NCBI GenBank assembly: GCA_028868995.1
Contig: JAGWTH010000025.1
Coordinates: 1-55,373, forward strand
Source: Burkholderiales bacterium
Lineage (GTDB): Bacteria > Pseudomonadota > Gammaproteobacteria > Burkholderiales > Burkholderiaceae_C
Reading direction: 5' to 3'
Length of the DNA: 55,373 nt
This document shows, piece after piece, positions 24,300 through 32,983 of the stretch; position 1 is the stretch's first letter; every line of letters starts with the position of its first letter. Below the pieces are notes generated by a model, which was not told the origin of the DNA, did no database searches, and worked only from the letters and a program-made list of their open reading frames with translations. The position numbers were made by a program, and so were the translations under genes.

Positions 24300-25547
24300 T
24301 CATTTGTAGCTGCGCGCGTCCTCGATCACCTTGCCGTCGTTGGGCAGGGAGCCTGGGGCCACCAGCCGGACCTCGGCACGCAGCTTGGTGACGTCGCGCA
24401 CCGCCTCGCCGATGCGCGCGGCCAGGCCCTCGGCCGCGCCGGCCGCCTCCACCATCAGTGTCATCACGTCGTTGGCCATCTCGCCGCTGACCACCAGGCG
24501 GGCCCGGGCGATTTCCGGGAAGCGCCGCGCGATCTCGGCCACCTGGCCGGGATGGACGAACATGCCGCGGATCTTCGTGGTCTGGTCGGCGCGGCCCAGC
24601 CAGCCGCGGATGCGCATGTTGGTGCGGCCGGTCGGGTCCTCGCCGGGCAGCACGGCCGAGAGGTCGCCGGTGCCGAAGCGCACCAGGGGATAGGCGGGAT
24701 TGAGCGTGGTGACGACCACCTCGCCGACCTCGCCGGGCGCGACCGGGTCGCCGGTGCCGGGTCGGACGATCTCCACGATGACGCCCTCGTCGACGACCAT
24801 GCCCTCGCGCGAGCTGGTCTCGTAGGCGATCAGGCCCAGGTCCGCGGTCGCGTAGCTCTGGTAGACGGCCATCCCGCGCTCCTGGAACCAGTCGCGCAGG
24901 CTGGGCGGGAAGGCCTCGCCGCCCACCAGGCCCTTGCGCAGGCTGGCGATGTCGCTGCCGGCCTCCTGCGCCTTTTCCACCAGGATGCGCAGGAAGCTGG
25001 GCGTGCCGGCGTAGGCCACCGGCCGCAGTTCGGCGATGGCCTGCAGCTGCTGCTCGGTCTGGCCGACGCCGGCGGGGAAGACCGTGCAGCCGACCGCGTG
25101 CGCCCCCGACTCCATGATGAAGGCGCCGGGCGTCATGTGGTAGCTGAAGGCGTTGTGCACCAGGTCGCCGGCGCGGAAGCCCGCGGCGAACATGGCGCGG
25201 CCGACGCGCCAGTAGTCGCGCGCGGCGCCGTCGGGTTCGTAGATCGGGCCCGGCGAGGCGAACACGTGCGGCATGGCCGGCCCGCGCACCAGCGTGCTGA
25301 AGCCGCCGAAGGGGTCGCTGGCGACCTGCGCCTGCTGCCGCTGCATCAGCTCCCCCTTGCGCGTGACCGGCAGCCGGGCCAGCGCCGCGCGCGAGTCGAC
25401 CCGCGCGCCGTCCACGCCGGCGAGGATCGCGGCGAAGGCCGTGCTGGCGCGCTGGGCGTGCGCGACCTGGGCCGGCAGCGCGGCGAACAGTTGCGCCGCG
25501 CGCTCGGCGGGGCTGCGCGTCTCTAGGGTGTCGTAGAACTCCGTCAT
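24300..25547 (-). CDS. phenylacetate-CoA ligase family (PaaK-like) AMP-binding protein
   Basis: A 415-aa protein of PaaK size and pattern. Motifs are LPVTRKGELM near residue 60, the A5-like YQSYATADLGLIAYE, VRFGTGDLS and RIRGWLGRADQTTKIRGMFV, with the final PNDGKVIEDAR carrying a C-terminal Lys. It is the last ligase of the liv-type operon and would form a CoA ester of an imported acid, perhaps aromatic. The usual glycine-rich P-loop near residues 95-100 is replaced by VFASPGPIYEP, seen in PaaK relatives. Confidence 0.85.
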   Translation of the reverse strand: MTEFYDTLETRSPAERAAQLFAALPAQVAHAQRASTAFAAILAGVDGARVDSRAALARLPVTRKGELMQRQQAQVASDPFGGFSTLVRGPAMPHVFASPGPIYEPDGAARDYWRVGRAMFAAGFRAGDLVHNAFSYHMTPGAFIMESGAHAVGCTVFPAGVGQTEQQLQAIAELRPVAYAGTPSFLRILVEKAQEAGSDIASLRKGLVGGEAFPPSLRDWFQERGMAVYQSYATADLGLIAYETSSREGMVVDEGVIVEIVRPGTGDPVAPGEVGEVVVTTLNPAYPLVRFGTGDLSAVLPGEDPTGRTNMRIRGWLGRADQTTKIRGMFVHPGQVAEIARRFPEIARARLVVSGEMANDVMTLMVEAAGAAEGLAARIGEAVRDVTKLRAEVRLVAPGSLPNDGKVIEDARSYK

Positions 25548-25573
25548 CTCAGGCTCCCATGGATCGTTCGCGG

Positions 25574-25652
25574 GCCACCGCGGAACCGGCTTTGCCGGGC
25601 CGCTGGTGGCGCCCCCTCGAGGGGGAGGCGCCGCAGGCGCTTCGGGGGGGGG
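25574..25652. repeat. dispersed palindromic intergenic repeat, copy 2
   Basis: The same element as at 3630-3710: CCACCGCGG, a hairpin around CCGGCTTTGCCGG, the shared core GGTGGCGCCCCCTCGAGGGG, then GGCGCCGCAGGCGC and a G-run. As in copy 1, it starts right after the stop codon of one minus-strand gene (livF) and ends shortly before the next gene's start. So it forms a structured spacer inside an operon. Confidence 0.85.
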
Positions 25653-26462
25653 TCACGCCAGCCAACGTTTGCGCCGCTTGTAGCTCTTGACGTCGCGGAA
25701 GCTCTTGCGCTCGCCGCCGCCCACGCCGAGGTAGAACTCCTTCACGTCCTCGTTGCCGGCCAGCTCGGAGGCCGGCCCGTCCATGACGATGCGGCCGCTT
25801 TCCATGATGTAGCCGTAGCCGGCGTACTTCAGTGCCATGCCGGTGTTCTGCTCGGCCAGCAGGAAGGTCACCCGCTCGCGCGTGTTGAGGTCCTTCACGA
25901 TCTCGAAGACCTCCTCCACGATCTGCGGCGCCAGCCCCATGGACGGCTCGTCCAGCAGCACCAGGCTGGGATGGGCCATCAGCGCGCGGCCGATGGCGCA
26001 CATCTGCTGCTCGCCGCCCGAGGTGTAGGCTGCCTGCGAGGCGCGGCGCTGCTTCAGGCGGGGAAAATAGGCGTAGACCTTCTCCAGGCCGGCGGCAATG
26101 TCGGCCCGGCTCGCGCGCGTGTAGGCGCCGGTCAGCAGGTTCTCCTCGATGGTGAGGTGGGCGAAGCAGTGGCGGCCCTCCATCACCTGCACCACGCCGC
26201 GGCGCACCAGTTCCGCCGGGGTCAGGTTCTCGATGCGCTCGCCGCGCAGCTCGATCGAGCCCTTGGTCACCTCGCCGCGCTCGCCCTTCAGCAGGTTGGA
26301 CACGGCGCGCAGGGTCGTGGTCTTGCCCGCGCCGTTGCCGCCCAGCAGGGCGACGATGCCGCCCTCGGGCACCTGCAGCGAGACGCCCTTGAGCACCAGG
26401 ATCACGTGGTTGTAGATGACCTCGATGCCGTTGACGTTGAGAACAGTGTTCTGTGGATCCAT
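25653..26462 (-). CDS. livF: branched-chain-type ABC transporter ATP-binding protein LivF
   Basis: A 269-aa ATPase. Walker A is LLGGNGAGKTTTLRA (about 41-55), the signature is TSGGEQQMCAIGRALMAHPS, Walker B is LVLLDEPSMGLAP, and the switch His is replaced by Gln in LLAEQN, as is normal for LivF. The C-terminus carries a basic tail (KSYKRRKRWLA) beyond the usual domain. It powers import with LivG, LivH and LivM. The gene is separated from the substrate-binding gene by the palindrome cluster and from the next ligase by the repeat. Confidence 0.93.
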   Translation of the reverse strand: MDPQNTVLNVNGIEVIYNHVILVLKGVSLQVPEGGIVALLGGNGAGKTTTLRAVSNLLKGERGEVTKGSIELRGERIENLTPAELVRRGVVQVMEGRHCFAHLTIEENLLTGAYTRASRADIAAGLEKVYAYFPRLKQRRASQAAYTSGGEQQMCAIGRALMAHPSLVLLDEPSMGLAPQIVEEVFEIVKDLNTRERVTFLLAEQNTGMALKYAGYGYIMESGRIVMDGPASELAGNEDVKEFYLGVGGGERKSFRDVKSYKRRKRWLA

Positions 26463-26475
26463 GGTCTTGTCTTCA

Positions 26476-26617
26476 CCAATCGAAAGGCCCGGGCCTTTCG
26501 ATTGGCGGCTCCTCGGAGCCGCGCCCCCTCCCGCCTGGCGGGAGGGGCAGGGGAGGGTGCCGTAAGTCGCGCCGCAAGGCGGCGGCGAGGCGGGCTGCCA
26601 GTCCTCAGGACTGGCAG
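26476..26617. repeat. cluster of perfect palindromes between the substrate-binding gene and livF
   Basis: The 142-bp gap is almost entirely self-complementary. From left to right: a perfect 30-bp palindrome at 26476-26505 (arm CCAATCGAAAGGCCC); CGGCTCCTCGGAGCCG; CCCTCCCGCCTGGCGGGAGGG; GCCGCAAGGCGGC; and a perfect 10-bp stem at 26595-26604/26608-26617. The three loop bases of the last stem are the TGA stop codon of the substrate-binding protein. No U-run follows, so it is not a standard terminator. It probably stabilises the upstream message or lowers livF expression relative to the binding protein. Confidence 0.85.
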
Positions 26618-27918
26618 TCCGCCGGAGTCCGCCGCTGGAGCTTCTTGTCCGCGAGGTACTTGTCCGAACCCGCCTGGACCATCGGCTTGATGATCTGCTC
26701 GTCGGCCTGGTACCAGTCGCTGGAGAAGTTCCACTTCTTGCCGTCCCAGGTGTGGATGCGCGCCCAGGTGGAGCCCATGTGGTCCTGGCAGGAGGTGCTG
26801 ATCGGGCGCAGCACGCCGCCGAAGCCCAGCGCGTCCAGCTTCTTCTGGTCCAGCGCCAGGTTCTCCAGGCCCCAGCGCACCTGGTCGGGGGTCATGACCT
26901 TGCCCTTGCCGAAGCGCTCCTGCGCCCGCCGCACCGCTTCCACGCCCAGCATCTGGATGATCACGCCGCGGGTGTAGAGGACCGAGCCGACCTCGTCCTT
27001 CGGGCCGGTGCCCTGGCCCTTGGCGTGCACGTACTTGAGGATGTCCTGGATCACCTTGGGCTGCGTGCCCGAGGTGTTGAGGGCCAGGGCGTTGTAGCCC
27101 TTGGCGCCTTCGCCCACGTCCTTCACGTCCGGCTCGGCGCCGGCCCACCAGACACCGTACATCTTGTCGCGCGGATAGCCCGTGGCCTGGGCCTCCTTCA
27201 GGGCGGTGGAATTCATCACGCCCCAGCCCCACAGCAGCACGTAGTCGGGGCGCTGCTGGCGCACCTGCAGCCAGGCGGCCTTCTGCTCCACGCCCGGCGC
27301 CGTCACCGGGATCAGTTCCAGCTGGAAGCCGTGCATCTTCGCGCGCTCCTGCAGCAGCGGGATCGGTTCCTTGCCGAAGGGCGAGTCGTGGTAGACCAGC
27401 GCGATCTTCTTGCCCTTGAGCTTGTCGAAGCCGCCTTCCTTCTTCGCGATGTGCTGGATCAGGATGTCGGCGCCGGTCCAGTAGCTGCCCATGAAGGGGA
27501 AGTTCCACTTGAAGGCGGTGCCGTCCTGGGAGATCGACAGGCCGTAGCCCAGGGTGATCAGCGGGATCTTGTCGCCGGCCACCTTCTCGGTCAGCGCGAA
27601 GGTGATGCCGGTGGATTGCGGGTCGAACAGCGTCACGCCCGGGTGGGTCTTCAGCCGCTCGTAGCACTCCACGCCCTTGTCGGTGGCGTAGCCGGTCTCG
27701 CATTCCTCCCAGGTGAGCTTGACGCCGTTGATGCCGCCGTCCCGGGCGTTGATCATATTCAGGTAGTCCTGCTTGCCGTTCGCCCAGGGCGTGCCGTTGG
27801 GCGCGTAGGGACCCGTGCGATAGGACAGCAGCGGGAAGAACTGCTCTTTCGCCTGGGCGAACGCGCCCGCGGCGGCCAGGCCCAGCAGGGCGGCGGTGAC
27901 AACGGAACGAAGCCTCAT
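26605..27918 (-). CDS. ABC transporter substrate-binding protein (LivK-like, aromatic/organic acid type)
   Basis: A 437-aa periplasmic protein with signal peptide MRLRSVVTAALLGLAAAGAF cut at FAQ. The mature part is a type I periplasmic-binding fold (FPLLSYRTGPYAPNGTPWAN, WEECETGYATDKGVECYERL, ALVYHDSPFGKEPIPLL). It is longer than amino-acid LivK and of the type found beside acyl-CoA ligases, so an aromatic or fatty acid is a likelier ligand than leucine. Good ribosome site GAGGAGA. The stop codon lies in a hairpin loop. Confidence 0.92.
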   Translation of the reverse strand: MRLRSVVTAALLGLAAAGAFAQAKEQFFPLLSYRTGPYAPNGTPWANGKQDYLNMINARDGGINGVKLTWEECETGYATDKGVECYERLKTHPGVTLFDPQSTGITFALTEKVAGDKIPLITLGYGLSISQDGTAFKWNFPFMGSYWTGADILIQHIAKKEGGFDKLKGKKIALVYHDSPFGKEPIPLLQERAKMHGFQLELIPVTAPGVEQKAAWLQVRQQRPDYVLLWGWGVMNSTALKEAQATGYPRDKMYGVWWAGAEPDVKDVGEGAKGYNALALNTSGTQPKVIQDILKYVHAKGQGTGPKDEVGSVLYTRGVIIQMLGVEAVRRAQERFGKGKVMTPDQVRWGLENLALDQKKLDALGFGGVLRPISTSCQDHMGSTWARIHTWDGKKWNFSSDWYQADEQIIKPMVQAGSDKYLADKKLQRRTPADCQS

Positions 27919-27949
27919 CGGATGTCTCCTCTCGTGGTTGGGTTGGGAC

Positions 27950-29026
27950 TCAGTGCGGGAAGGGCCACAGGCGCAGCTTCTGCTTGCCCGTGGACCACAG
28001 GCGGGCCAGGCCGTGCGGCTCGACCACCAGGAACCAGACGATCAGCGCGCCGAAGATCATCACCTGCGCATGCTCGACGCCGGCGGTGCCGATGCTCAGC
28101 CCGGCGAGCGCCGCGAGCGAGGGCAGGAAGTTGCTCAGGACGATGGGCAGCACCACGATGAAGGCGGCGCCGAAGAAGCCCCCCATGATCGAGCCCAGGC
28201 CGCCGATGATCACCATGAACAGCAGGCGGAAGGACTGCTCCACCGAGAAGGCCGCCGGCTCCCAGGCGCCCAGGTAGATGAAGGCCCACAGCGCGCCCGC
28301 CATGCCCACGATGAAGGAGCTCACGGCGAAAGCGGTGAGCTTGGCGTACATCGGGCGGATGCCGATCACGGCGGCGGCCACGTCCATGTCGCGGATGGCC
28401 ATCCACTCGCGGCCGATGGCGCTGCGCACCAGGTTCTTGGCCAGCAGGGCGGTGACGACCAGGAAGCTGAGGCAGAACCAGTACTTGGCGGCATCGCCGT
28501 CCAGCGACAGCCCGAACACCTGCAGCCCGTTCACCGACACCGAGCCGGAGGGCGAGTCGTCGGTGAACCACTTGATGCGCAGGAACATCCAGTCGGCGAA
28601 GAACTGCGCGGCCAGCGTCGCGACCGCGAGGTACAGGCCCTTGACCCGCAGGCTGGGCAGGCCGAACAGGATGCCGAACAGCATGGCGCACACGCCGCCC
28701 AGGAGGATGGCCGGGATCAAGGGCATGCCCGGGACGCGCACGAAGAAGTTGTAGGCGCCGTAGGCGCCCACCGCCATGAAGGCCCCCGAGCCCAGCGAGA
28801 TCTGGCCGCAGTAGCCGACCAGGATGTTCACGCCCAGCGCCGCCAGCGCCATGATCAGGAAGGGGATCAGCACGGCGGGGAACAGGTAGGGGCTGGCCAC
28901 CATGGGCACGACGACATAGGCGGCCACCAGCAGGGCGAGCATCGCCCAGCGGTCCTGCACGATGGGGAAGATCTGCTGGTCGGCGCGGTAGCTGGTCTTG
29001 AACTGGCCGTTCTCGCGGTAGATCAT
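27950..29026 (-). CDS. livM: branched-chain-type ABC transporter permease LivM
   Basis: A 358-aa membrane protein with about eight to ten hydrophobic segments. The family core is LGVNILVGYCGQISLGSGAF, with FGLPSLRVKGLYLAVATLA and the cytoplasmic loop GREWMAIRDMDVAAAVIGI, which contacts the ATPases. Its ribosome site AGGAAG lies within the ancestral livH stop region, showing that livM was once immediately downstream of livH. Confidence 0.93.
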   Translation of the reverse strand: MIYRENGQFKTSYRADQQIFPIVQDRWAMLALLVAAYVVVPMVASPYLFPAVLIPFLIMALAALGVNILVGYCGQISLGSGAFMAVGAYGAYNFFVRVPGMPLIPAILLGGVCAMLFGILFGLPSLRVKGLYLAVATLAAQFFADWMFLRIKWFTDDSPSGSVSVNGLQVFGLSLDGDAAKYWFCLSFLVVTALLAKNLVRSAIGREWMAIRDMDVAAAVIGIRPMYAKLTAFAVSSFIVGMAGALWAFIYLGAWEPAAFSVEQSFRLLFMVIIGGLGSIMGGFFGAAFIVVLPIVLSNFLPSLAALAGLSIGTAGVEHAQVMIFGALIVWFLVVEPHGLARLWSTGKQKLRLWPFPH

Positions 29027-29038
29027 GGTGATGCTTCC

Positions 29039-29124
29039 TCAGACGCGGTCGATGATCTTGTGGCTCCGACTAACTTTGCTCTGCAAAGTAAGTCTCCGCC
29101 GAAAAATCGCGCTCGCTTCTTTCA
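29039..29124. other. small insertion at the livH 3' end with duplicated terminal codons
   Basis: Two copies of the livH end face livM. The functional one (stop at 29122-29124) reads K-I-I-D-R-V-stop. A second K-I-I-D-R-V-stop ends at 29039-29041, 83 bp downstream, directly against the livM ribosome site. The 21-bp copies differ at four positions, all synonymous third positions; the copy next to livM uses GC-ending codons like the rest of the genome. The DNA between is AT-richer and holds a stem around ACTTTG/CAAAGT and an imperfect repeat of CGAAAAATC. It looks like an insertion that rebuilt the gene end. Confidence 0.7.
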
Positions 29125-30051
29125 TACGCGATCTATGATTTTTTCGCCGAACAGGCCCTGGGGACGAACGAGCAGGACGGCGAGCGCCAGCACGTAGGCG
29201 AACCAGATCTCGATGCCGCCGCCCACCAGCGGGCCGATGTACACCTCCGACAGCTTCTCGCCCACGCCGATGATCAGCCCGCCGAGGATGGCGCCCGGCA
29301 CCGAGGTGAGGCCGCCGAGGATCACCACCGGCAGCGCGCGCAGCGCCACGGTGGTCAGCGAGAACTGCACGCCCAGCTTGCTGCCCCAGATCATCCCGGC
29401 CACCAGCGCCACGACCCCGGCCACGCACCAGACGATCACCCAGATGCGCGCCAGCGGGATGCCGATGGACTGGGCGGCCTGGTGGTCGTCGGCCACGGCG
29501 CGCAGCGCCCGGCCGGTGGAGGTCTTCTGGAAGAACAGGCTCAGCGCCAGCACCAGCGCCGCGGAGATCAGCGCGGCGATCAGGTCCTCCCGGTTGATCA
29601 GGATGCCCCCCTCGAACACCTGGTCGAAGGCGATCACCGGGTCCTTGGGCATGCCGATGTCGATCTTGTAGATGCTGTTGCCGAACAGGCTCTGGCCCAG
29701 GCCCTCCAGGAAGTAGGTGATGCCCAGCGTGGCCATCAGCAGGGTCGCGCCTTCCTGGTTCACCAGGTGGCGCAGCACCAGGCGCTCGATCACCCAGGCC
29801 ACCGCGAACATGATCGCGCCGGCGATGACGAAGGCCGCCACGTTGGCGAAGATGGGGCTGGCGATGCCGGTCCAGCGCGGGATCCATTCGGCAAAGCGCG
29901 CCATCGCCAGCGCCGCGAACAGCACCATGGCGCCCTGCGCGAAGTTGAAGACGCCCGAGGCCTTGAAGATCAGCACGAAGCCCAGCGCCACCAGCGAATA
30001 GAGCATGCCGGCCATCAGGCCGCCCAGCAGTGTTTCCAGGAAGAAGCCCAT
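29122..30051 (-). CDS. livH: branched-chain-type ABC transporter permease LivH
   Basis: A 309-aa membrane protein with about eight hydrophobic segments. It begins MGFFLETLLGGLMAGMLYSL and contains VALGFVLIFKASGVFNFAQG and the EAA-like loop TSTGRALRAVADDHQAAQSIG. It ends LLVRPQGLFGEKIIDRV. It forms the channel with LivM. Its last codons (AAA ATC ATA GAT CGC GTA) are unusually AT-rich for this genome because of the insertion described at 29039-29124; the protein itself is unchanged. Confidence 0.93.
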   Translation of the reverse strand: MGFFLETLLGGLMAGMLYSLVALGFVLIFKASGVFNFAQGAMVLFAALAMARFAEWIPRWTGIASPIFANVAAFVIAGAIMFAVAWVIERLVLRHLVNQEGATLLMATLGITYFLEGLGQSLFGNSIYKIDIGMPKDPVIAFDQVFEGGILINREDLIAALISAALVLALSLFFQKTSTGRALRAVADDHQAAQSIGIPLARIWVIVWCVAGVVALVAGMIWGSKLGVQFSLTTVALRALPVVILGGLTSVPGAILGGLIIGVGEKLSEVYIGPLVGGGIEIWFAYVLALAVLLVRPQGLFGEKIIDRV

Positions 30052-30060
30052 GTCGTCGTC

Positions 30061-30903
30061 CTAGTGCGAGCTGCCGAGGTAGGCGCGGATCACGTCGGGG
30101 TTGTTGCGCACCTCGTCGGGCGGGCCGTCGCCGATCTTCCTGCCGTAATCGAGCACCACCACGCGGTCGGAGATGTCCATCACCACGCCCATGTCGTGCT
30201 CGATCAGGACCACCGTCGTGCCGAATTCGTCGTTGACGTCGAGGATGAAGCGGCACATGTCCTGCTTCTCCTCCAGGTTCATGCCCGCCATCGGCTCGTC
30301 CAGCAGCAGCACCTGCGGCTCCATGGCCAGGGCGCGCCCGAGGTCGACGCGCTTCTGCAGGCCGTAGGGCAGCTGGCCGACCGGGGTCTTGCGCCAGGCC
30401 TGGATCTCCAGGAAGTCGATGATGCGCTCCACCACCTCGCGGTGGCGGATCTCCTCGCGCTCGGCCGGCCCGATGCGCAGCGCCTGCAGCAGGAGGTTGC
30501 TGCGGATGCGCAGGTTGCGGCCGGTCATGATGTTGTCCAGGACGCTCATGCCCTTGAACAGCGCCAGGTTCTGGAAGGTGCGGGCGATGCCCATCTCGGC
30601 GACCTGCCGGCTCTTCATGTGGTGGAAGTGCCTGCCGCGGAAGGTGATCGTGCCCTCCTGCGGCTGGTACACGCCGTTGATGCAGTTGAGCATCGAGCTC
30701 TTGCCGGCGCCGTTGGGGCCGATGATGGCGCGCACCTCGTGCTCGCGCACGTCGAAGGAGATGTCGGTCAGCGCCTTCACGCCGCCGAAGGCGAGCGAGA
30801 TGTTGCGCACGTCCAGGATCACGTCGCCGAAGCGGCGGCCGGTGCCCGGGCTGGCGGGGGACGGCGCGGCGTGGAATCCGGAGGCGTCGTTCATGATCTT
30901 CAT
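30061..30903 (-). CDS. livG: branched-chain-type ABC transporter ATP-binding protein LivG
   Basis: A 280-aa ATPase. Walker A is IIGPNGAGKSSMLNCI (about 62-77), the signature region is LPYGLQKRVDLGRALAMEPQ, Walker B is LLLDEPMAGMNLEE, and the switch His is in LIEHDMGVV. The LPYGLQKRV signature, in place of LSGGQ, is normal for LivG. The ATG at 30903 overlaps the stop of the acyl-CoA synthetase gene (ATGA), so it is coupled to it. A second ATG three codons later is possible. Confidence 0.93.
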   Translation of the reverse strand: MKIMNDASGFHAAPSPASPGTGRRFGDVILDVRNISLAFGGVKALTDISFDVREHEVRAIIGPNGAGKSSMLNCINGVYQPQEGTITFRGRHFHHMKSRQVAEMGIARTFQNLALFKGMSVLDNIMTGRNLRIRSNLLLQALRIGPAEREEIRHREVVERIIDFLEIQAWRKTPVGQLPYGLQKRVDLGRALAMEPQVLLLDEPMAGMNLEEKQDMCRFILDVNDEFGTTVVLIEHDMGVVMDISDRVVVLDYGRKIGDGPPDEVRNNPDVIRAYLGSSH

Positions 30904-32834
30904 GCCGCGGCCCTCAGGGGCGCGAAGGTGCGGGCGTCCATGATCCTCAGCGTGGCGCTGACCGCCCCGGTGCGCCCGTCCTCGAACTTCACCTGGGTCT
31001 CGATGTACTGCTCGGACTGGCCGCCGTACAGCGCGTCCACCAGCACCCGGTATTTGTCGGCGATGAAGCCGCGGCGGACCTTGTTGGTGCGGGTGAGTTC
31101 GCCGTCGTCGGCATCGAGCTCCTTGTGCAGGATGAGGAAGCGGTGGACCTGGCTGCCCGCGAGCTTCTCGTCGGCCGCGAGGTCGGCGTTGACCTTCTCG
31201 ATGCACTCCTTCACCAGCGCGTACACCTCCGGCTTGCCGGCGAGGTCGGTGTAGCCGGCATAGGGCAGGTTGCGCCGCTCGGCCCAGTTGCCCACGGCGT
31301 CGAAGTCGATGTTTACCAGCGCGCACACCCGGTCGCGCCGGTCGCCCACGGCCACCGCCTCCTTGATGTGCGGGAAGAACTTGAGCTTGTTCTCGATGTA
31401 CTTCGGCGCGAACAGGGAGCCGTCGGCCAGCCGGCCCACGTCCTTGGCGCGGTCGATGATCTTCAGCTGCCCGTGCGCGTCGAGGAAGCCGGCGTCGCCG
31501 GTGTGGTACCAGCCGTCCGCATCCTTCACTTCGGCCGTGGCCTCGGGGTTCTTGTAGTACTCCTTGAGCAGGCCGGGCGAGCGCACCAGGATCTCGCCGT
31601 TGTCGGCGAGCCGGATCTCGACGTCGCGGCAGGGCACGCCCACGGTGTCGGCATGCACCTCGTGGTCCGGCTGCATGCAGACGAACACCGCGGTCTCCGT
31701 GCTGCCATAGAGCTGCTTCAGGTTGATGCCGATGGCGCGGTAGAAGCTGAACAGGTCCGGCCCGATCGCCTCGCCCGCCGTGTAGGCCACCCGCACGCGC
31801 GACATCCCCAGGTTGTTGCGCAGGGGCCCGTACACCAGCAGGTTGCCGACGGCGTACTTCAAGCGGTCGAAAAACGGAACCGGCTTGCCGTCGCGCAGCG
31901 CGGGACCCACGCGCCGGGCCAGGTCCATGCAGCGGCGGAACATCGCGCGCTTGAGCGCGCCGGCGTCCTCCATGCGGATCATCACGCTGGTGAGCAGCCC
32001 CTCGAAGATGCGCGGCGGCGCGAAGTAGTAGGTGGGGCCGATCTCCTTGAGGTCGATCATCACCGTGCCGGCGGACTCGGGGCAGTTCACCACGTAGCCG
32101 CAGGCGAGCCACTGCGCGTAGCTGAAGATGTTCTGGCCGATCCAGGCCGGCGGCAGGTAGGCCAGCACCTCCTCGCGCTCGGTGAGGTGGTCGAATTCGG
32201 CGCCGGCGCGGGCGCGATCGAGCAGCGTGCGGTGGGTGTGCACCACGCCCTTGGGCTGGCCGGTGGTGCCCGAGGTGAAGAACATGGCCGCGTCGTCGTC
32301 GGGCTCGCCGGCGGCGATCTCGCTGTGCACGAACTCGGGATGCGCCTGGGCGAAGCGCGCGCCGCTTTCCAGCAAGGCGTCCATCGCGGCCAGGCCGGGC
32401 TCGCTGTAGTTGCGCAGCCCGCGCGGGTCGTCGTAGTAGATGGTGCGCAGCTGCGGGCACTGGGCCCGGATCTCCAGCAGCTTGTCGACCTGCTCCTGGT
32501 CCTCGGCCAGCGCGAAGCGCACCTCGGCGTTGTTGATCGGGAAGGCGCACTCGGCGGCCGCGGCGTCCTGGTACAGCGGCACCGGGATCGCGCCCAGCGC
32601 CTGGGCCGCGAGCATCGTGGCGTACAGCCGTGGCCGGTTGGCGCCGATGACCACCATGTGCTCGCCGCGCACCAGGCCCGCCTCGTGCAGGCCGCAGGCG
32701 AGGTGCTCCACCATCCGCGCCAGGTCGGCCCAGGTGAGCGTCTGCCAGATGCCGTATTCCTTCTCGCGCATGGCTGCCGCCGCCGGCCGCTGGGCGGCGT
32801 GCTGCAGCAGCAATCGCGGGAAAGTGGTCTCCAT
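30900..32834 (-). CDS. long-chain acyl-CoA synthetase family protein (FadD15-like)
   Basis: A 644-aa adenylating enzyme. The P-loop is AAMFFTSGTTGQPKGVVHTH (about 186-205), the A5 motif is KQLYGSTETAVFV, and the hinge is GDAGFLDAHGQLKIIDRAKD. A C-terminal TRTNKVRRGFI replaces the usual GK motif, as in FadD15-type ligases. It heads the seven-gene operon. With LivGHM, the binding protein, LivF and a PaaK-like ligase, it suggests that import is followed at once by CoA activation. The frame continues upstream to 33053, but family length and the ATG context support 32834. Confidence 0.9.
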   Translation of the reverse strand: METTFPRLLLQHAAQRPAAAAMREKEYGIWQTLTWADLARMVEHLACGLHEAGLVRGEHMVVIGANRPRLYATMLAAQALGAIPVPLYQDAAAAECAFPINNAEVRFALAEDQEQVDKLLEIRAQCPQLRTIYYDDPRGLRNYSEPGLAAMDALLESGARFAQAHPEFVHSEIAAGEPDDDAAMFFTSGTTGQPKGVVHTHRTLLDRARAGAEFDHLTEREEVLAYLPPAWIGQNIFSYAQWLACGYVVNCPESAGTVMIDLKEIGPTYYFAPPRIFEGLLTSVMIRMEDAGALKRAMFRRCMDLARRVGPALRDGKPVPFFDRLKYAVGNLLVYGPLRNNLGMSRVRVAYTAGEAIGPDLFSFYRAIGINLKQLYGSTETAVFVCMQPDHEVHADTVGVPCRDVEIRLADNGEILVRSPGLLKEYYKNPEATAEVKDADGWYHTGDAGFLDAHGQLKIIDRAKDVGRLADGSLFAPKYIENKLKFFPHIKEAVAVGDRRDRVCALVNIDFDAVGNWAERRNLPYAGYTDLAGKPEVYALVKECIEKVNADLAADEKLAGSQVHRFLILHKELDADDGELTRTNKVRRGFIADKYRVLVDALYGGQSEQYIETQVKFEDGRTGAVSATLRIMDARTFAPLRAAA

Positions 32835-32983
32835 GCCGGTCCTCGCCTCGTGGGTACGAGAACCAATGTAGTCATGGCTTTGACGCCGATCTGTCTTTCC
32901 GACGACTTTCCTCGGGAAGCTCCTAATAGGGCTGTTCCCTAGTCCTGCGGGCGGCGAGGGGGCGCGAGGAAACCCGTGGCGGG
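32835..32983. other. 149-bp intergenic region upstream of the import operon
   Basis: This gap must hold the operon promoter on the minus strand. I see no strong -35/-10 pair. The stretch around CTAATAGGGCTGTTCCCTAG has weak symmetry. Binding of the nearby Crp/Fnr protein is possible, but no consensus TTGAT-N4-ATCAA site is visible. Confidence 0.3.
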
